Assembly: GCA_028873095.1 (NCBI GenBank)
Contig: JAGWMU010000009.1
Coordinates: 1-32,630, forward strand
Direction of reading: 5' to 3'
Length of the DNA stretch: 32,630 nt
DNA from: Pseudomonadota bacterium
GTDB taxonomy: Bacteria > Pseudomonadota > Gammaproteobacteria > Xanthomonadales > Rhodanobacteraceae
A program made the position numbers and the translations under genes. The notes under the pieces are model-generated. The model searched no databases, was not told the DNA's origin, and saw nothing but the letters and a program-made list of their open reading frames with translations. Positions 16,270 through 23,574 of the stretch are shown here, in pieces (positions within the stretch are counted from its first letter, which is position 1; every line of letters starts with the position of its first letter).

Positions 16270-17394
16270 ATGATCAGAAAAATTATCCTGTTGCTGGCCG
16301 GCATGCTGGTCACCGTCGTTGTCTACGCGGCGGGGGCGCAACTGCGAGCCAATCACCCCGACAGCTACACCGTGCGCCGGGGCGACACCCTCTGGGATAT
16401 TTCCGCCAGGTTCCTTTCCAAGCCATGGCTATGGCCGGAAATCTGGCAGGCCAATCCGCAGGTGCACAACCCGCATCTCATCTATCCCGGCGACGTGCTC
16501 AATCTGTCCTTCATCAACGGCGGGCCGGGATTGACCCTGCAGCCGAGCGTGCATGCCGAACGTGCGGCCGTGCCGGCGATCCCGTTGTCCGAACTGAGCC
16601 TGTTCCTCAAGAACATGCGGGTCATGGATTCGAAAGCCGTCAGTTCCGCACCGTACGTGGTCGGCCTGGAAGAGGCTCGCCTGCGCGGCACGGTGGGCCA
16701 GAACATCTATGTACGCGGCCTGCATGGGGAACCGGGCCAGCGCTGGGCGATCGTGCGGCCAAGCCACATATTCCGGGGGTTCGACCAGGGCGATCCGAAG
16801 CATGCCGAGATCGTGGGCCATCTGCTGGACAGCAATGCGGCCATGGTCAACGCGCCATGGAGCGAGGATTCCCGCAACGACGGCCATTACGGCCGCGGCA
16901 AGGATCTGGGCGTCGAGGTCAGCGTGATCGGTACCGCCGAGACGCTGCGGATGGGCGATCCGTCCACTCTGCTGCTGCTCGATGCGACCAAGGAAATCCG
17001 TACCGGCGATCGCATCATGCCGATCGACGATACGCCGTATGACCCCTACTACTACCCGCATGCACCGAAGTCGGTGCCGGCCAATGCCCGTGTGATCGCG
17101 TTTGCCGATGCGCTGGACGCCGCCGGCTCGCGCCAGGTGGTGGCGTTGTCGATCGGTGCCGGAGACGGTGTCGACAATGGCCAGACCTACACGATCTACG
17201 AGCCCGGCGAAAACATCCACGACGACGTGGCCAGCAGCAGCATGAGGCGCAGTTTCGGCAAGCGGGTCACCCTGCCGGACGAGTACGTCGGGCACGTGAT
17301 GGTGTTCCGCACGTTCGACCGGGTCAGCTACGGCCTGATCATGGATGGCCTGCGGCCGGTGCACATCGGCGACCGCCTGCGCATGCCGGAATAG
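16270..17394 (+). CDS. LysM-domain peptidoglycan-binding envelope protein
   Basis: A 374-residue exported protein. The N-terminus (MIRKIILLLAGMLVTVVVYA) is a signal peptide or anchor. A single LysM domain at about residues 32-80 follows (SYTVRRGDTLWDISARFL, PEIWQANPQVHNPHLIYPGD), matching the classic YTVxxGDTLW pattern that binds GlcNAc-containing glycan. The remaining 290 residues are a conserved uncharacterised region with several small beta-rich segments. This is the LysM protein found next to def and dprA in many gammaproteobacteria, as in Pseudomonas. Its precise role is not established; cell-wall attachment is inferred from LysM. The ATG at 16270 has AGGGGG about 10 bases upstream. The gene ends just before an intrinsic terminator, so it is likely monocistronic. 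Confidence 0.93.
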   Translation: MIRKIILLLAGMLVTVVVYAAGAQLRANHPDSYTVRRGDTLWDISARFLSKPWLWPEIWQANPQVHNPHLIYPGDVLNLSFINGGPGLTLQPSVHAERAAVPAIPLSELSLFLKNMRVMDSKAVSSAPYVVGLEEARLRGTVGQNIYVRGLHGEPGQRWAIVRPSHIFRGFDQGDPKHAEIVGHLLDSNAAMVNAPWSEDSRNDGHYGRGKDLGVEVSVIGTAETLRMGDPSTLLLLDATKEIRTGDRIMPIDDTPYDPYYYPHAPKSVPANARVIAFADALDAAGSRQVVALSIGAGDGVDNGQTYTIYEPGENIHDDVASSSMRRSFGKRVTLPDEYVGHVMVFRTFDRVSYGLIMDGLRPVHIGDRLRMPE

Positions 17395-17421
17395 CGCAAG
17401 CTATCGGTCTTTTCCTACAGC

Positions 17422-17446
17422 ACGGCGCGGTCATCCGCGCCGTTTT
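17422..17446 (+). terminator. Intrinsic terminator after the lysM gene
   Basis: ACGGCGCGG-TCAT-CCGCGCCGT is a perfect 9-bp GC-rich stem with a 4-base loop, and TTTT follows directly (17443-17446). It begins 27 bases after the lysM stop and overlaps the -35 region expected for dprA, so the terminator and the next promoter are packed into one short gap. Confidence 0.8.
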
Positions 17447-17463
17447 CGCGGGGATCCGCTGCG

Positions 17464-17469
17464 TAAACT
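17464..17469 (+). promoter_or_regulatory. Candidate -10 of dprA (leaderless start)
   Basis: TAAACT ends 6 bases before the dprA ATG at 17476, so transcription should begin at the start codon. The 13-base surroundings (CGTAAACTGC) match those before the LpxL-like gene at 2535. No Shine-Dalgarno precedes the ATG. The -35 is obscured by the terminator's stem. Confidence 0.45.
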
Positions 17470-17475
17470 GCGCGG

Positions 17476-18660
17476 ATGGACGAGAGCGATGAACGGCGCG
17501 CATGGCTGATCGCGCTGCGCACGCCGGGCCTGGGCCCGGGCGGACTGCGCGAGCGACTGGCGGCGGCCGCAGGGGACATCGGCACGGTAGTGGAACGGCT
17601 CAGGGCTTGTCCGGCGCCACTGGGCGAAGCGGCGCGAGCCTGGCTGGCGCGGCCGGACGAGGCCCGGCTGGCGGCCGATCTGGCGTGGCTGGACGCCCCC
17701 GGCCATCGGCTGCTTCGATGCACCGATGCGGATTTCCCCCCGCAACTGGAACATATCCCGCAGCCGCCGGCCGCGCTGTTCGTGGCCGGCGACGCCGGCT
17801 TGCTGCTGTACCCGCAGGTGGCGATCGTCGGCGCGCGCAGCGCCAGCAGCAGCGGACTGGCTCATGCCCGTGCGTTTGCCGGGACGCTGGCGCAGGCCGG
17901 CTTCGTGATCACCAGCGGCATGGCCGACGGCATCGACGGTGCGGCCCATCTGGCGGCGCTGGAGGCCGGCGCGATGACGCTGGCGGTGATGGGCACCGGC
18001 CCGGATCGGGTGTATCCGCGCAAGCACCATGTCCTGGCCCGGCGAATCGCCGGGCAGGGCGCACTGATCAGCGAGTTTCCGCCCGGCACGCCCGCGCGTG
18101 CCGATCACTTTCCGCGCCGCAACCGGATCATTGCCGGGCTGGCGCTGGGTACGCTGGTGGTCGAGGCCGGGCTGCAATCGGGTTCGCTGATCACCGCGCG
18201 CCTGGCCGGCGAACAGGGGCGGGAAGTGTTCGCGCTGCCCGGGTCGATCCACAACCCGCTGGCTCGCGGCTGCCATCGCCTGATCCGCGATGGCGCGCGA
18301 TTGGTGGAGAGTGCCGCCGAGATCATCGAGACATTGGCGCCCGCAGCGCGCATGCTTGGCGCAGAACTGGCGGCGCGGCTGGAGCCCGCGGACGCTGGCG
18401 AAACGCCTCGGCAAGCGGCGGCTGAAGCCACCGAAAAGCGTCCGGTGGCGTACGCTGCCTGGCAAAAAAGTCCGGAATATCGACACTTGTTGGCTGAGAT
18501 AGGCCATGATTCGGCGACAATGGACGAACTTGTCCAACGAACCGGACAGCCGGCCGCGGTCTTGGCCTCGATGCTGCTGATGCTGGAACTGGAGGGCAGG
18601 ATCGAAGCCTTGCCGGGCAACCGTTACCAGCGGTTGCCCGCAGGTGCGGCCAGTCGTTGA
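17476..18660 (+). CDS. dprA: DNA-processing protein DprA (Smf)
   Basis: Loads RecA onto incoming single-stranded DNA during natural transformation. 394 residues, normal size. An N-terminal SAM-like/HhH region (residues 1-70) is followed by the Rossmann core. Core motifs are VAIVGARSASSSG, SGMADGIDGAAHLAALEAGA, TGPDRVYPRKHHVLARRI, SEFPPGTPARADHFPRRNR and IIAGLALGTLVVEAGLQSGS, then REVFALPGS. A winged-helix C-terminus (DSATMDELVQRTGQPAAV) resembles the DML1-like domain. It lies between lysM and topA as in other gammaproteobacteria; the small smg/DUF494 gene usually next to it is absent. Presence of dprA is compatible with competence but does not prove it. The start is ATG 17476, directly behind a TAAACT box. 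Confidence 0.96.
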   Translation: MDESDERRAWLIALRTPGLGPGGLRERLAAAAGDIGTVVERLRACPAPLGEAARAWLARPDEARLAADLAWLDAPGHRLLRCTDADFPPQLEHIPQPPAALFVAGDAGLLLYPQVAIVGARSASSSGLAHARAFAGTLAQAGFVITSGMADGIDGAAHLAALEAGAMTLAVMGTGPDRVYPRKHHVLARRIAGQGALISEFPPGTPARADHFPRRNRIIAGLALGTLVVEAGLQSGSLITARLAGEQGREVFALPGSIHNPLARGCHRLIRDGARLVESAAEIIETLAPAARMLGAELAARLEPADAGETPRQAAAEATEKRPVAYAAWQKSPEYRHLLAEIGHDSATMDELVQRTGQPAAVLASMLLMLELEGRIEALPGNRYQRLPAGAASR

Positions 18661-18704
18661 CTGCCGGCAACGCGTTGCGACGGTTGCGTCTGGCACGCCC
18701 GAGC

Positions 18705-18764
18705 TTGACATCCGACGCGGCGGCGTGGCTCAACTAGATATACATGTCCGTCGCCTGGCGACGG
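18705..18764 (+). promoter_or_regulatory. topA upstream region: TTGACA and leader hairpin
   Basis: A perfect TTGACA (18705-18710) lies 80 bases before topA. The nearest -10-like strings, TCAACT (18730), TAGATA (18735) and TATACA (18739), are 19 to 28 bases away, so the promoter pairing is not convincing. A CCGTCGC-CTG-GCGACGG hairpin (18748-18764) lies in what would be the leader. topA promoters are often supercoiling-sensitive, and suboptimal spacing is one known way to achieve that; this is inference. Confidence 0.3.
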
Positions 18765-18790
18765 TGGTCCGTTTGCGGAAATCCAGCTTC

Positions 18791-21322
18791 ATGGCAAAAA
18801 ACCTGCTCATCGTCGAATCGCCAGCCAAGGCCAAGACGATCAACAAGTACCTCGGCAAGGACTTCCAGGTACTCGCCTCCTACGGTCACGTCCGTGACCT
18901 GAAACCGAAGGAAGGCGCGGTCGATACCGAGCACGGTTTCGCCATGGCCTACGAGGTGATCGAGCGCAACCAGAAGCATGTCGACGCGATCGCCAAGGCC
19001 GCCAGGCTGGCCGACGACATCTATCTGGCGACCGACTTGGATCGCGAAGGCGAGGCAATCAGCTGGCACATCAGCGAAATCCTGAAGGAACGCGGCCTGG
19101 TCGAGGGCAAGCGGATGCATCGGGTGGTGTTTTCCGAGATCACGCCCAAGGCGATCAAGGCCGCGGTGGCCGATCCGCGGCAGCTGTCGCACGACCTGGT
19201 CGACGCGCAGCAGGCCCGCCGCGCGCTGGATTATCTGGTCGGTTTCAACCTGTCGCCGGTGCTGTGGCGCAAGGTGCAGCGCGGCCTGTCCGCCGGTCGC
19301 GTGCAGTCGCCGGCGTTGCGCATGATCGTCGAGCGCGAGGAAGAGATCGAGGCGTTCAATGCGCGCGAATATTGGAGCATCGAGGCCCAGCTCAAGCATG
19401 CCGAGGGCGATTTCACGGCCCGCCTTAGCCGGCTCAACGGCAAGAAATTCGAGCAGTTCGATCTCACCGACGAAGCCGGTGCGCAGGCCGCGCGGCATGC
19501 CTTGAAGCAGGCGGCGCACGGCCGCCTCACCGTCAGCGATGTGGGTTCGAAGGAGCGCAAGCGTCGTCCGGCCGCGCCGTTCACCACCTCGACCTTGCAG
19601 CAGGAGGCCGCGCGCAAGCTGGGCTTCACCACCAGCCGCACGATGAAGATCGCGCAGGGCCTGTACGAAGGCGTGGCGCTCGGCGACGAGGGCAACGTCG
19701 GCCTGATCACCTACATGCGTACCGACTCCACCATGCTCGGCGACGACGCGCTGGCCGAATTGCGCCAGCTGATCGTCCGCGACTTCGGCGCGCACGCGCT
19801 GCCGGATGCGCCGCAGGTCTACAAGACCAAGTCGAAGAATGCCCAGGAAGCGCACGAGGCGATCCGTCCTACCTCGGCGATGCACACGCCCAGGTCGGTC
19901 GCGGCCTTCCTCAACGACGACCAGCGCAAGCTGTACGAATTGATCTGGAAGCGCACGGTCGCCTGCCAGATGATCCACGCCACCCTGAACACCGTCTCGG
20001 TCGAGTTCGCGCTGAAGGATGTCCCCGGCGGCGACGCCTCGTTCCGCGCCAGCGGCACCACGGTGATCGACCCGGGTTTTCTGGCCGTGTACGAGGAGGG
20101 CAGCGACCAGAAAAAGGCGGACGACGACGACGAAGGCCGCCGTCTGCCGCGCCTGGCCGTGGGGGAACAGGTGCCGCTGCACGAGATCGTCGCCGAGCAG
20201 CACTTCACCGAACCGCCGCCGCGCTATTCCGAGGCGAGCCTGGTCAAGGCGCTGGAAGAGCACGGCATCGGCCGCCCCTCGACCTACGCCAGCATCATCC
20301 AGGTGCTGCAGAACCGCGAATACGTCTTTCTCGACAGCCGCCGCTTCAAGCCCAGCGACGTCGGTCGCGCGGTAAGCAAGTTCCTCACCGCGCACTTCAC
20401 CCGCTACGTCGATTACGACTTCACGGCGAAGATGGAAGACGAACTCGATGCGGTCAGCCGCGGCGAGGAAGCCTGGGTACCGTTGATGGAACGCTTCTGG
20501 CTGCCGTTCAAGCAGCAGGTGGACGAAAAGACCGAGTCGGTCGACCGCAACGAGGCCACCGGCGCGCGCGACCTGGGCGTCGACCCGAAGACCGGCAAGC
20601 CGGTATCGGTACGCCTCGGCCGCTACGGGCCGTTCGCGCAGATCGGCACCAAGGAGGACGAGGACAAGCCCGCCTTCGCCAGCCTGCGCACCGGGCAGAG
20701 CATGCACACGATCACCCTGGCCGACGCGCTGGAGCTGTTCAAGATGCCGCGCCAGCTCGGTCAGGCGGAAAATGGCGAGCCGGTGAGCGTCGGCATCGGC
20801 CGTTTCGGTCCGTTCGTGAAGCAGGGCAGCACCTACGCCTCGCTCAAGCCCGAGGACGATCCGTACACGATCGAGCTGCCGCGCGCATTGCAGATCGTGC
20901 AGGAAAAGGCGCAGATGCTGGCCAACCGGCTGATCCTCGATTTCGGCAACGGCGTGCAGGTGTTGAACGGCCGCTACGGCGCCTACATCACCGACGGCGA
21001 AAAGAACGCCCGGATCCCGAAGGAACAGGAGCCCAAGACGCTGACCGAGGCACAGTGCCTGGAACTGCTCGCTGCCGCACCGGCACGCAAGGGCCGTTTC
21101 GGCAAGAAGGCCGCTGCCAAGAAAAGCGCCGACGACAAGGCCGTGCCGGCGGCGAAAAAGGCCACCGCCAGGAAGCCCGCGGCAAAGAAAGCGGCCGTCA
21201 AGAAAGCCGCCGCCAAGAAAACCGCTGTCAAGAAAACCGCCGCCAAGAAGCAGGCGACGAAAAAGGCCGCCGCCAAGAAGGCTGCGACCGGCAAGGCCGC
21301 GGCAGCGACATCCGGGGCCTGA
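18791..21322 (+). CDS. topA: DNA topoisomerase I (type IA, omega protein)
   Basis: Relaxes negatively supercoiled DNA. 843 residues from the ATG at 18791 (MAKNLLIVESPAKAKTINKY). The Toprim domain (about 1-150) has the metal-binding ATDLDREGEAISWH (D82, D84). SAGRVQSPALRMIVE and the active-site GLITYMRTDST with Y308 identify the catalytic core, followed by HEAIRPTS and HGIGRPSTYASIIQ. After about residue 590 there are toprim C-terminal repeats (VRLGRYGPFAQIG, GIGRFGPFVKQG, LNGRYGAYITDG) instead of the cysteine zinc ribbons of E. coli TopA. The last about 80 residues are an Ala/Lys tail (AAKKTAVKKTAAKK) resembling histone H1 and mycobacterial TopA tails, likely to bind DNA. The tsaC GTG follows its TGA without a gap. 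No good Shine-Dalgarno is visible. Confidence 0.97.
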   Translation: MAKNLLIVESPAKAKTINKYLGKDFQVLASYGHVRDLKPKEGAVDTEHGFAMAYEVIERNQKHVDAIAKAARLADDIYLATDLDREGEAISWHISEILKERGLVEGKRMHRVVFSEITPKAIKAAVADPRQLSHDLVDAQQARRALDYLVGFNLSPVLWRKVQRGLSAGRVQSPALRMIVEREEEIEAFNAREYWSIEAQLKHAEGDFTARLSRLNGKKFEQFDLTDEAGAQAARHALKQAAHGRLTVSDVGSKERKRRPAAPFTTSTLQQEAARKLGFTTSRTMKIAQGLYEGVALGDEGNVGLITYMRTDSTMLGDDALAELRQLIVRDFGAHALPDAPQVYKTKSKNAQEAHEAIRPTSAMHTPRSVAAFLNDDQRKLYELIWKRTVACQMIHATLNTVSVEFALKDVPGGDASFRASGTTVIDPGFLAVYEEGSDQKKADDDDEGRRLPRLAVGEQVPLHEIVAEQHFTEPPPRYSEASLVKALEEHGIGRPSTYASIIQVLQNREYVFLDSRRFKPSDVGRAVSKFLTAHFTRYVDYDFTAKMEDELDAVSRGEEAWVPLMERFWLPFKQQVDEKTESVDRNEATGARDLGVDPKTGKPVSVRLGRYGPFAQIGTKEDEDKPAFASLRTGQSMHTITLADALELFKMPRQLGQAENGEPVSVGIGRFGPFVKQGSTYASLKPEDDPYTIELPRALQIVQEKAQMLANRLILDFGNGVQVLNGRYGAYITDGEKNARIPKEQEPKTLTEAQCLELLAAAPARKGRFGKKAAAKKSADDKAVPAAKKATARKPAAKKAAVKKAAAKKTAVKKTAAKKQATKKAAAKKAATGKAAAATSGA
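21103..21310 (+). repeat. Low-complexity Lys/Ala-coding repeat at the 3' end of topA
   Basis: Imperfect tandem units of the type GCCGCCAAGAAA encode AAKK/TAVKK repeats in the TopA tail. The DNA is repetitive enough for slippage, so tail length may differ between strains. Codons alternate AAG/AAA and GCC/GCG, so the repeat is conserved more at protein than DNA level. Confidence 0.7.
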
Positions 21323-21895
21323 GTGCTGCAGCGCTTCGACATCGGCGAGCTCGCCGCCGCCGCCGCGCTGCTGCGCCAGGGCGGCGTGCTGGCCTATCCC
21401 ACCGAGGCAGTGTACGGCCTCGGCTGCGATCCGCATGACCGCATCGCGTTCGAACGGCTGTTCGCCCTGAAGCAGCGCCCATCCACGCAGGGGGTGCTGC
21501 TGATCGCCGCGGACTTCGCGCAGGTCGAACCGTACATCGAGCTTGCCGCGGTGCCGGCCGGGGTCATGCGGCAGGTTCGGGCGAGCTGGCCCGGGCCGAA
21601 CACCTGGATTTTCCCGCGTTCGGCGCAGGTGCCCGGATGGATCGCCGGCGCCCATGCCGGTATCGCGCTGCGGGTCACGGCCCATGCGCCCGCCGCGGCG
21701 CTGTGCCGGGCATTCGGCGGTGCACTGGTGTCGACCAGCGCCAACCCCCACGGCCAGCCGCCGGCACGTTCGGCGCAAACCGTGGCAAGCTATTTCGAGG
21801 ACAGCCTGGACGGGCTGCTGGACGCCCCGCTGGGTGGGCTGGCCAGCCCCACGGTGATCCGTGATGCCATGTCGGGAGCTATCATTCGCGGCTGA
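21323..21895 (+). CDS. tsaC: Threonylcarbamoyl-AMP synthase TsaC (YrdC/Sua5 family)
   Basis: Makes L-threonylcarbamoyl-AMP from threonine, bicarbonate and ATP, the first step of the essential t6A37 tRNA modification. 190 residues, exactly the size of the short TsaC type. It has the hallmark LAYPTEAVYGLGCDPHD, the K-x-R nucleotide motif in FALKQRPSTQGVLLIA, WPGPNTWIFPRS and STSANPHGQPPARSAQ, with the S-x-N motif. The start is GTG 21323-21325 directly after the topA stop (TGAGTG), so it is probably translated by reinitiation from topA. The topA-tsaC adjacency matches other gammaproteobacteria. Function is well supported. Confidence 0.96.
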   Translation: MLQRFDIGELAAAAALLRQGGVLAYPTEAVYGLGCDPHDRIAFERLFALKQRPSTQGVLLIAADFAQVEPYIELAAVPAGVMRQVRASWPGPNTWIFPRSAQVPGWIAGAHAGIALRVTAHAPAAALCRAFGGALVSTSANPHGQPPARSAQTVASYFEDSLDGLLDAPLGGLASPTVIRDAMSGAIIRG

Positions 21896-22024
21896 ATGCG
21901 GGGGGTGGACCGGCAGTCGCCATGCGACGGCGGGATGATGATTCGCGTCGTTCATGCCGCCGTTCATCGGCCGGCGCGATGCCATCCCCCGTCGAGGAGC
22001 GTCGAAGAGTCCGGGAGACAGTGC

Positions 22025-23398
22025 GTGGCCATCGTTTATGACATCTACCAGCACGAGGCGCCATCGCGGCTGCCGCTGCTGGGCATGGCCGATCCGGGCC
22101 GGGTGCTGGCCTGGCGCGATGGCGAGCCGGCCAGCGCCGCACAATTTCTGGCCCACGTGCATCAGGTAGCCGCCAGCTTGCCGGTGGCCGCGGCGGCGGT
22201 GAACCTGTGCGAGGATCGTTATGCCTTCCTGGTCGCGTTCTGCGCGATCGCGCTGCGCGGCCAGGCCAATCTGTTGCCGCCCTCGCGCGCGCCGCAGGCG
22301 GTGGATGAAGTCATGGCGGCGCATCCGGGGTGTTACGCGCTGGGCGAGCAGGCGCTCGACCCGGCACCGCACGGCTACCGGCGGCTGCCGGCACTGGATG
22401 CCGCGCCATCGCAGGAAGCCGGCACGGCGTGGCCGCTGGTCCCGGCCAGCCAGGTGGTGGCGATCGGTTACACCTCCGGCTCCACCGGGACGCCGGGCGC
22501 CAACCTGAAGACCTGGCGCAGCCTGCACGCCAGCACCAGCGGCAATCTGGCCATGCTGCGCGCGGCGGTCGGTGGGCATTTCGAGGTGGTTGCGACGGTG
22601 CCGCCGCAGCACATGTACGGCCTGGAGATGTCGGTGCTGCTGCCGCTGCTCGGCGGCGTCGGCGTGCATGCCGGGCGGCCGTTCTTCCCGGCCGACGTCG
22701 CCGTTGCGCTGGCTGCCCTGCCGGCGCCGCGCGTGCTGGTGACCACGCCGGTGCATCTGCGCGCACTGGTCGAGTCGCGCATGGCGTTGCCGCCGCTCGC
22801 GGCGATGGTGTCGGCAACCGCGCCGCTGTCGGTCGAGTTGGCGCGGCATGCCGAGCAGCGTTTTGGCGCGCCGCTGCTGGAGGTGTTCGGTTCCACCGAG
22901 ACCTGCGTATTCGCCAGCCGCCGTCCCGCCATCGGCGAGGACTGGAGCCTGTACGACGACGTGCATTTGCATCCGCAGCCGGACGGCACCCAGGTCGAGG
23001 CGCCCCAGCTGGATGTGGCGACAACCCTGGCGGACATCGTCAGCCTGTCCGCGGGCGGCCGCTGCTTCCGCCTGCGCGGGCGGCATTCGGACATGCTCGA
23101 AATCGCCGGCAAGCGTGCCTCGCTGGGGGATCTGGGTCGCCGCCTGCTGGCGATTCCCGGTGTGCAGGACGGCATCGTGTTCCAGCTCGACGGCGCCGAT
23201 GCGCTGGGCGTCCATCGCATTGCCGCGCTGGCGGTGGCGCCGGGGCTCGATGAGCAGGCGATTCTCGATGCGCTGCGCCGTGCGGTCGATCCGCTGTTCC
23301 TGCCGCGGCCGCTGCGGCTGGTCAAGGCGTTGCCGCGCAACGAAACCGGCAAGCTGCCGCGAGCGGCGTTGATGGAATTGCTGCTGCACCACGATTGA
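22025..23398 (+). CDS. AMP-forming ligase of the ANL (acyl-CoA synthetase / adenylation) superfamily
   Basis: A 457-residue adenylating enzyme. Core motifs appear in order: the P-loop GYTSGSTGTPGANLKTW (A3), PPQHMYGLEMSVLLPL, FGSTETC (A5), CFRLRGRHSDMLEIAGKR (A7/A8 region) and a C-terminal NETGKLPRAAL with the catalytic Lys (A10). It is shorter than typical acyl-CoA synthetases (500-550), mainly in the N-terminal domain. The RGQANLLPPSRAP block is reminiscent of AMP ligases in xanthomonadin/aryl-polyene clusters. That link is a memory-based hypothesis, and no other polyene gene is nearby. The start is GTG 22025, with GGGAG at 22013-22017; the open frame upstream of it lacks coding character. 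It is preceded by tsaC and followed by purD. Substrate and final acceptor (CoA, ACP or other) are unknown. Confidence 0.88.
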   Translation: MAIVYDIYQHEAPSRLPLLGMADPGRVLAWRDGEPASAAQFLAHVHQVAASLPVAAAAVNLCEDRYAFLVAFCAIALRGQANLLPPSRAPQAVDEVMAAHPGCYALGEQALDPAPHGYRRLPALDAAPSQEAGTAWPLVPASQVVAIGYTSGSTGTPGANLKTWRSLHASTSGNLAMLRAAVGGHFEVVATVPPQHMYGLEMSVLLPLLGGVGVHAGRPFFPADVAVALAALPAPRVLVTTPVHLRALVESRMALPPLAAMVSATAPLSVELARHAEQRFGAPLLEVFGSTETCVFASRRPAIGEDWSLYDDVHLHPQPDGTQVEAPQLDVATTLADIVSLSAGGRCFRLRGRHSDMLEIAGKRASLGDLGRRLLAIPGVQDGIVFQLDGADALGVHRIAALAVAPGLDEQAILDALRRAVDPLFLPRPLRLVKALPRNETGKLPRAALMELLLHHD

Positions 23399-23516
23399 GC
23401 GTGCGCCCTGTTCGCGGCTGTGCGACGGCTTGGAAACGGCCGCAGCAGGTCGCGCACCGGGCGGAGCTGCGCCGCTTGCCGGCCGGCCGGAGCATGGCGC
23501 GCCTCGTGACCTGCCC

Positions 23517-23522
23517 TACAAT
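23517..23522 (+). promoter_or_regulatory. Candidate -10 of purD
   Basis: TACAAT ends 52 bases before the purD ATG, implying a leader of about 45 bases. No good -35 at 16-18 bases. I see no purine riboswitch-like fold in the leader, and no convincing PurR box could be read by eye. Confidence 0.4.
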
Positions 23523-23574
23523 GCGCCCGGCGCATTTGTATTGCCGCGCCTCACCTTTCGCATCGGAATCAAGC

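Noticed and set aside
18734-23392. Reverse-strand open frame of about 1550 codons opposite topA, tsaC and the AMP ligase
   Set aside because: It runs antisense to three genes with unmistakable motifs. Its composition (His, Arg, Gln, Gly-rich, no domains) is what high-GC third positions give on the opposite strand.
23523-23574. Purine riboswitch before purD
   Set aside because: The leader is only about 45 bases and shows no conserved three-helix junction pattern.
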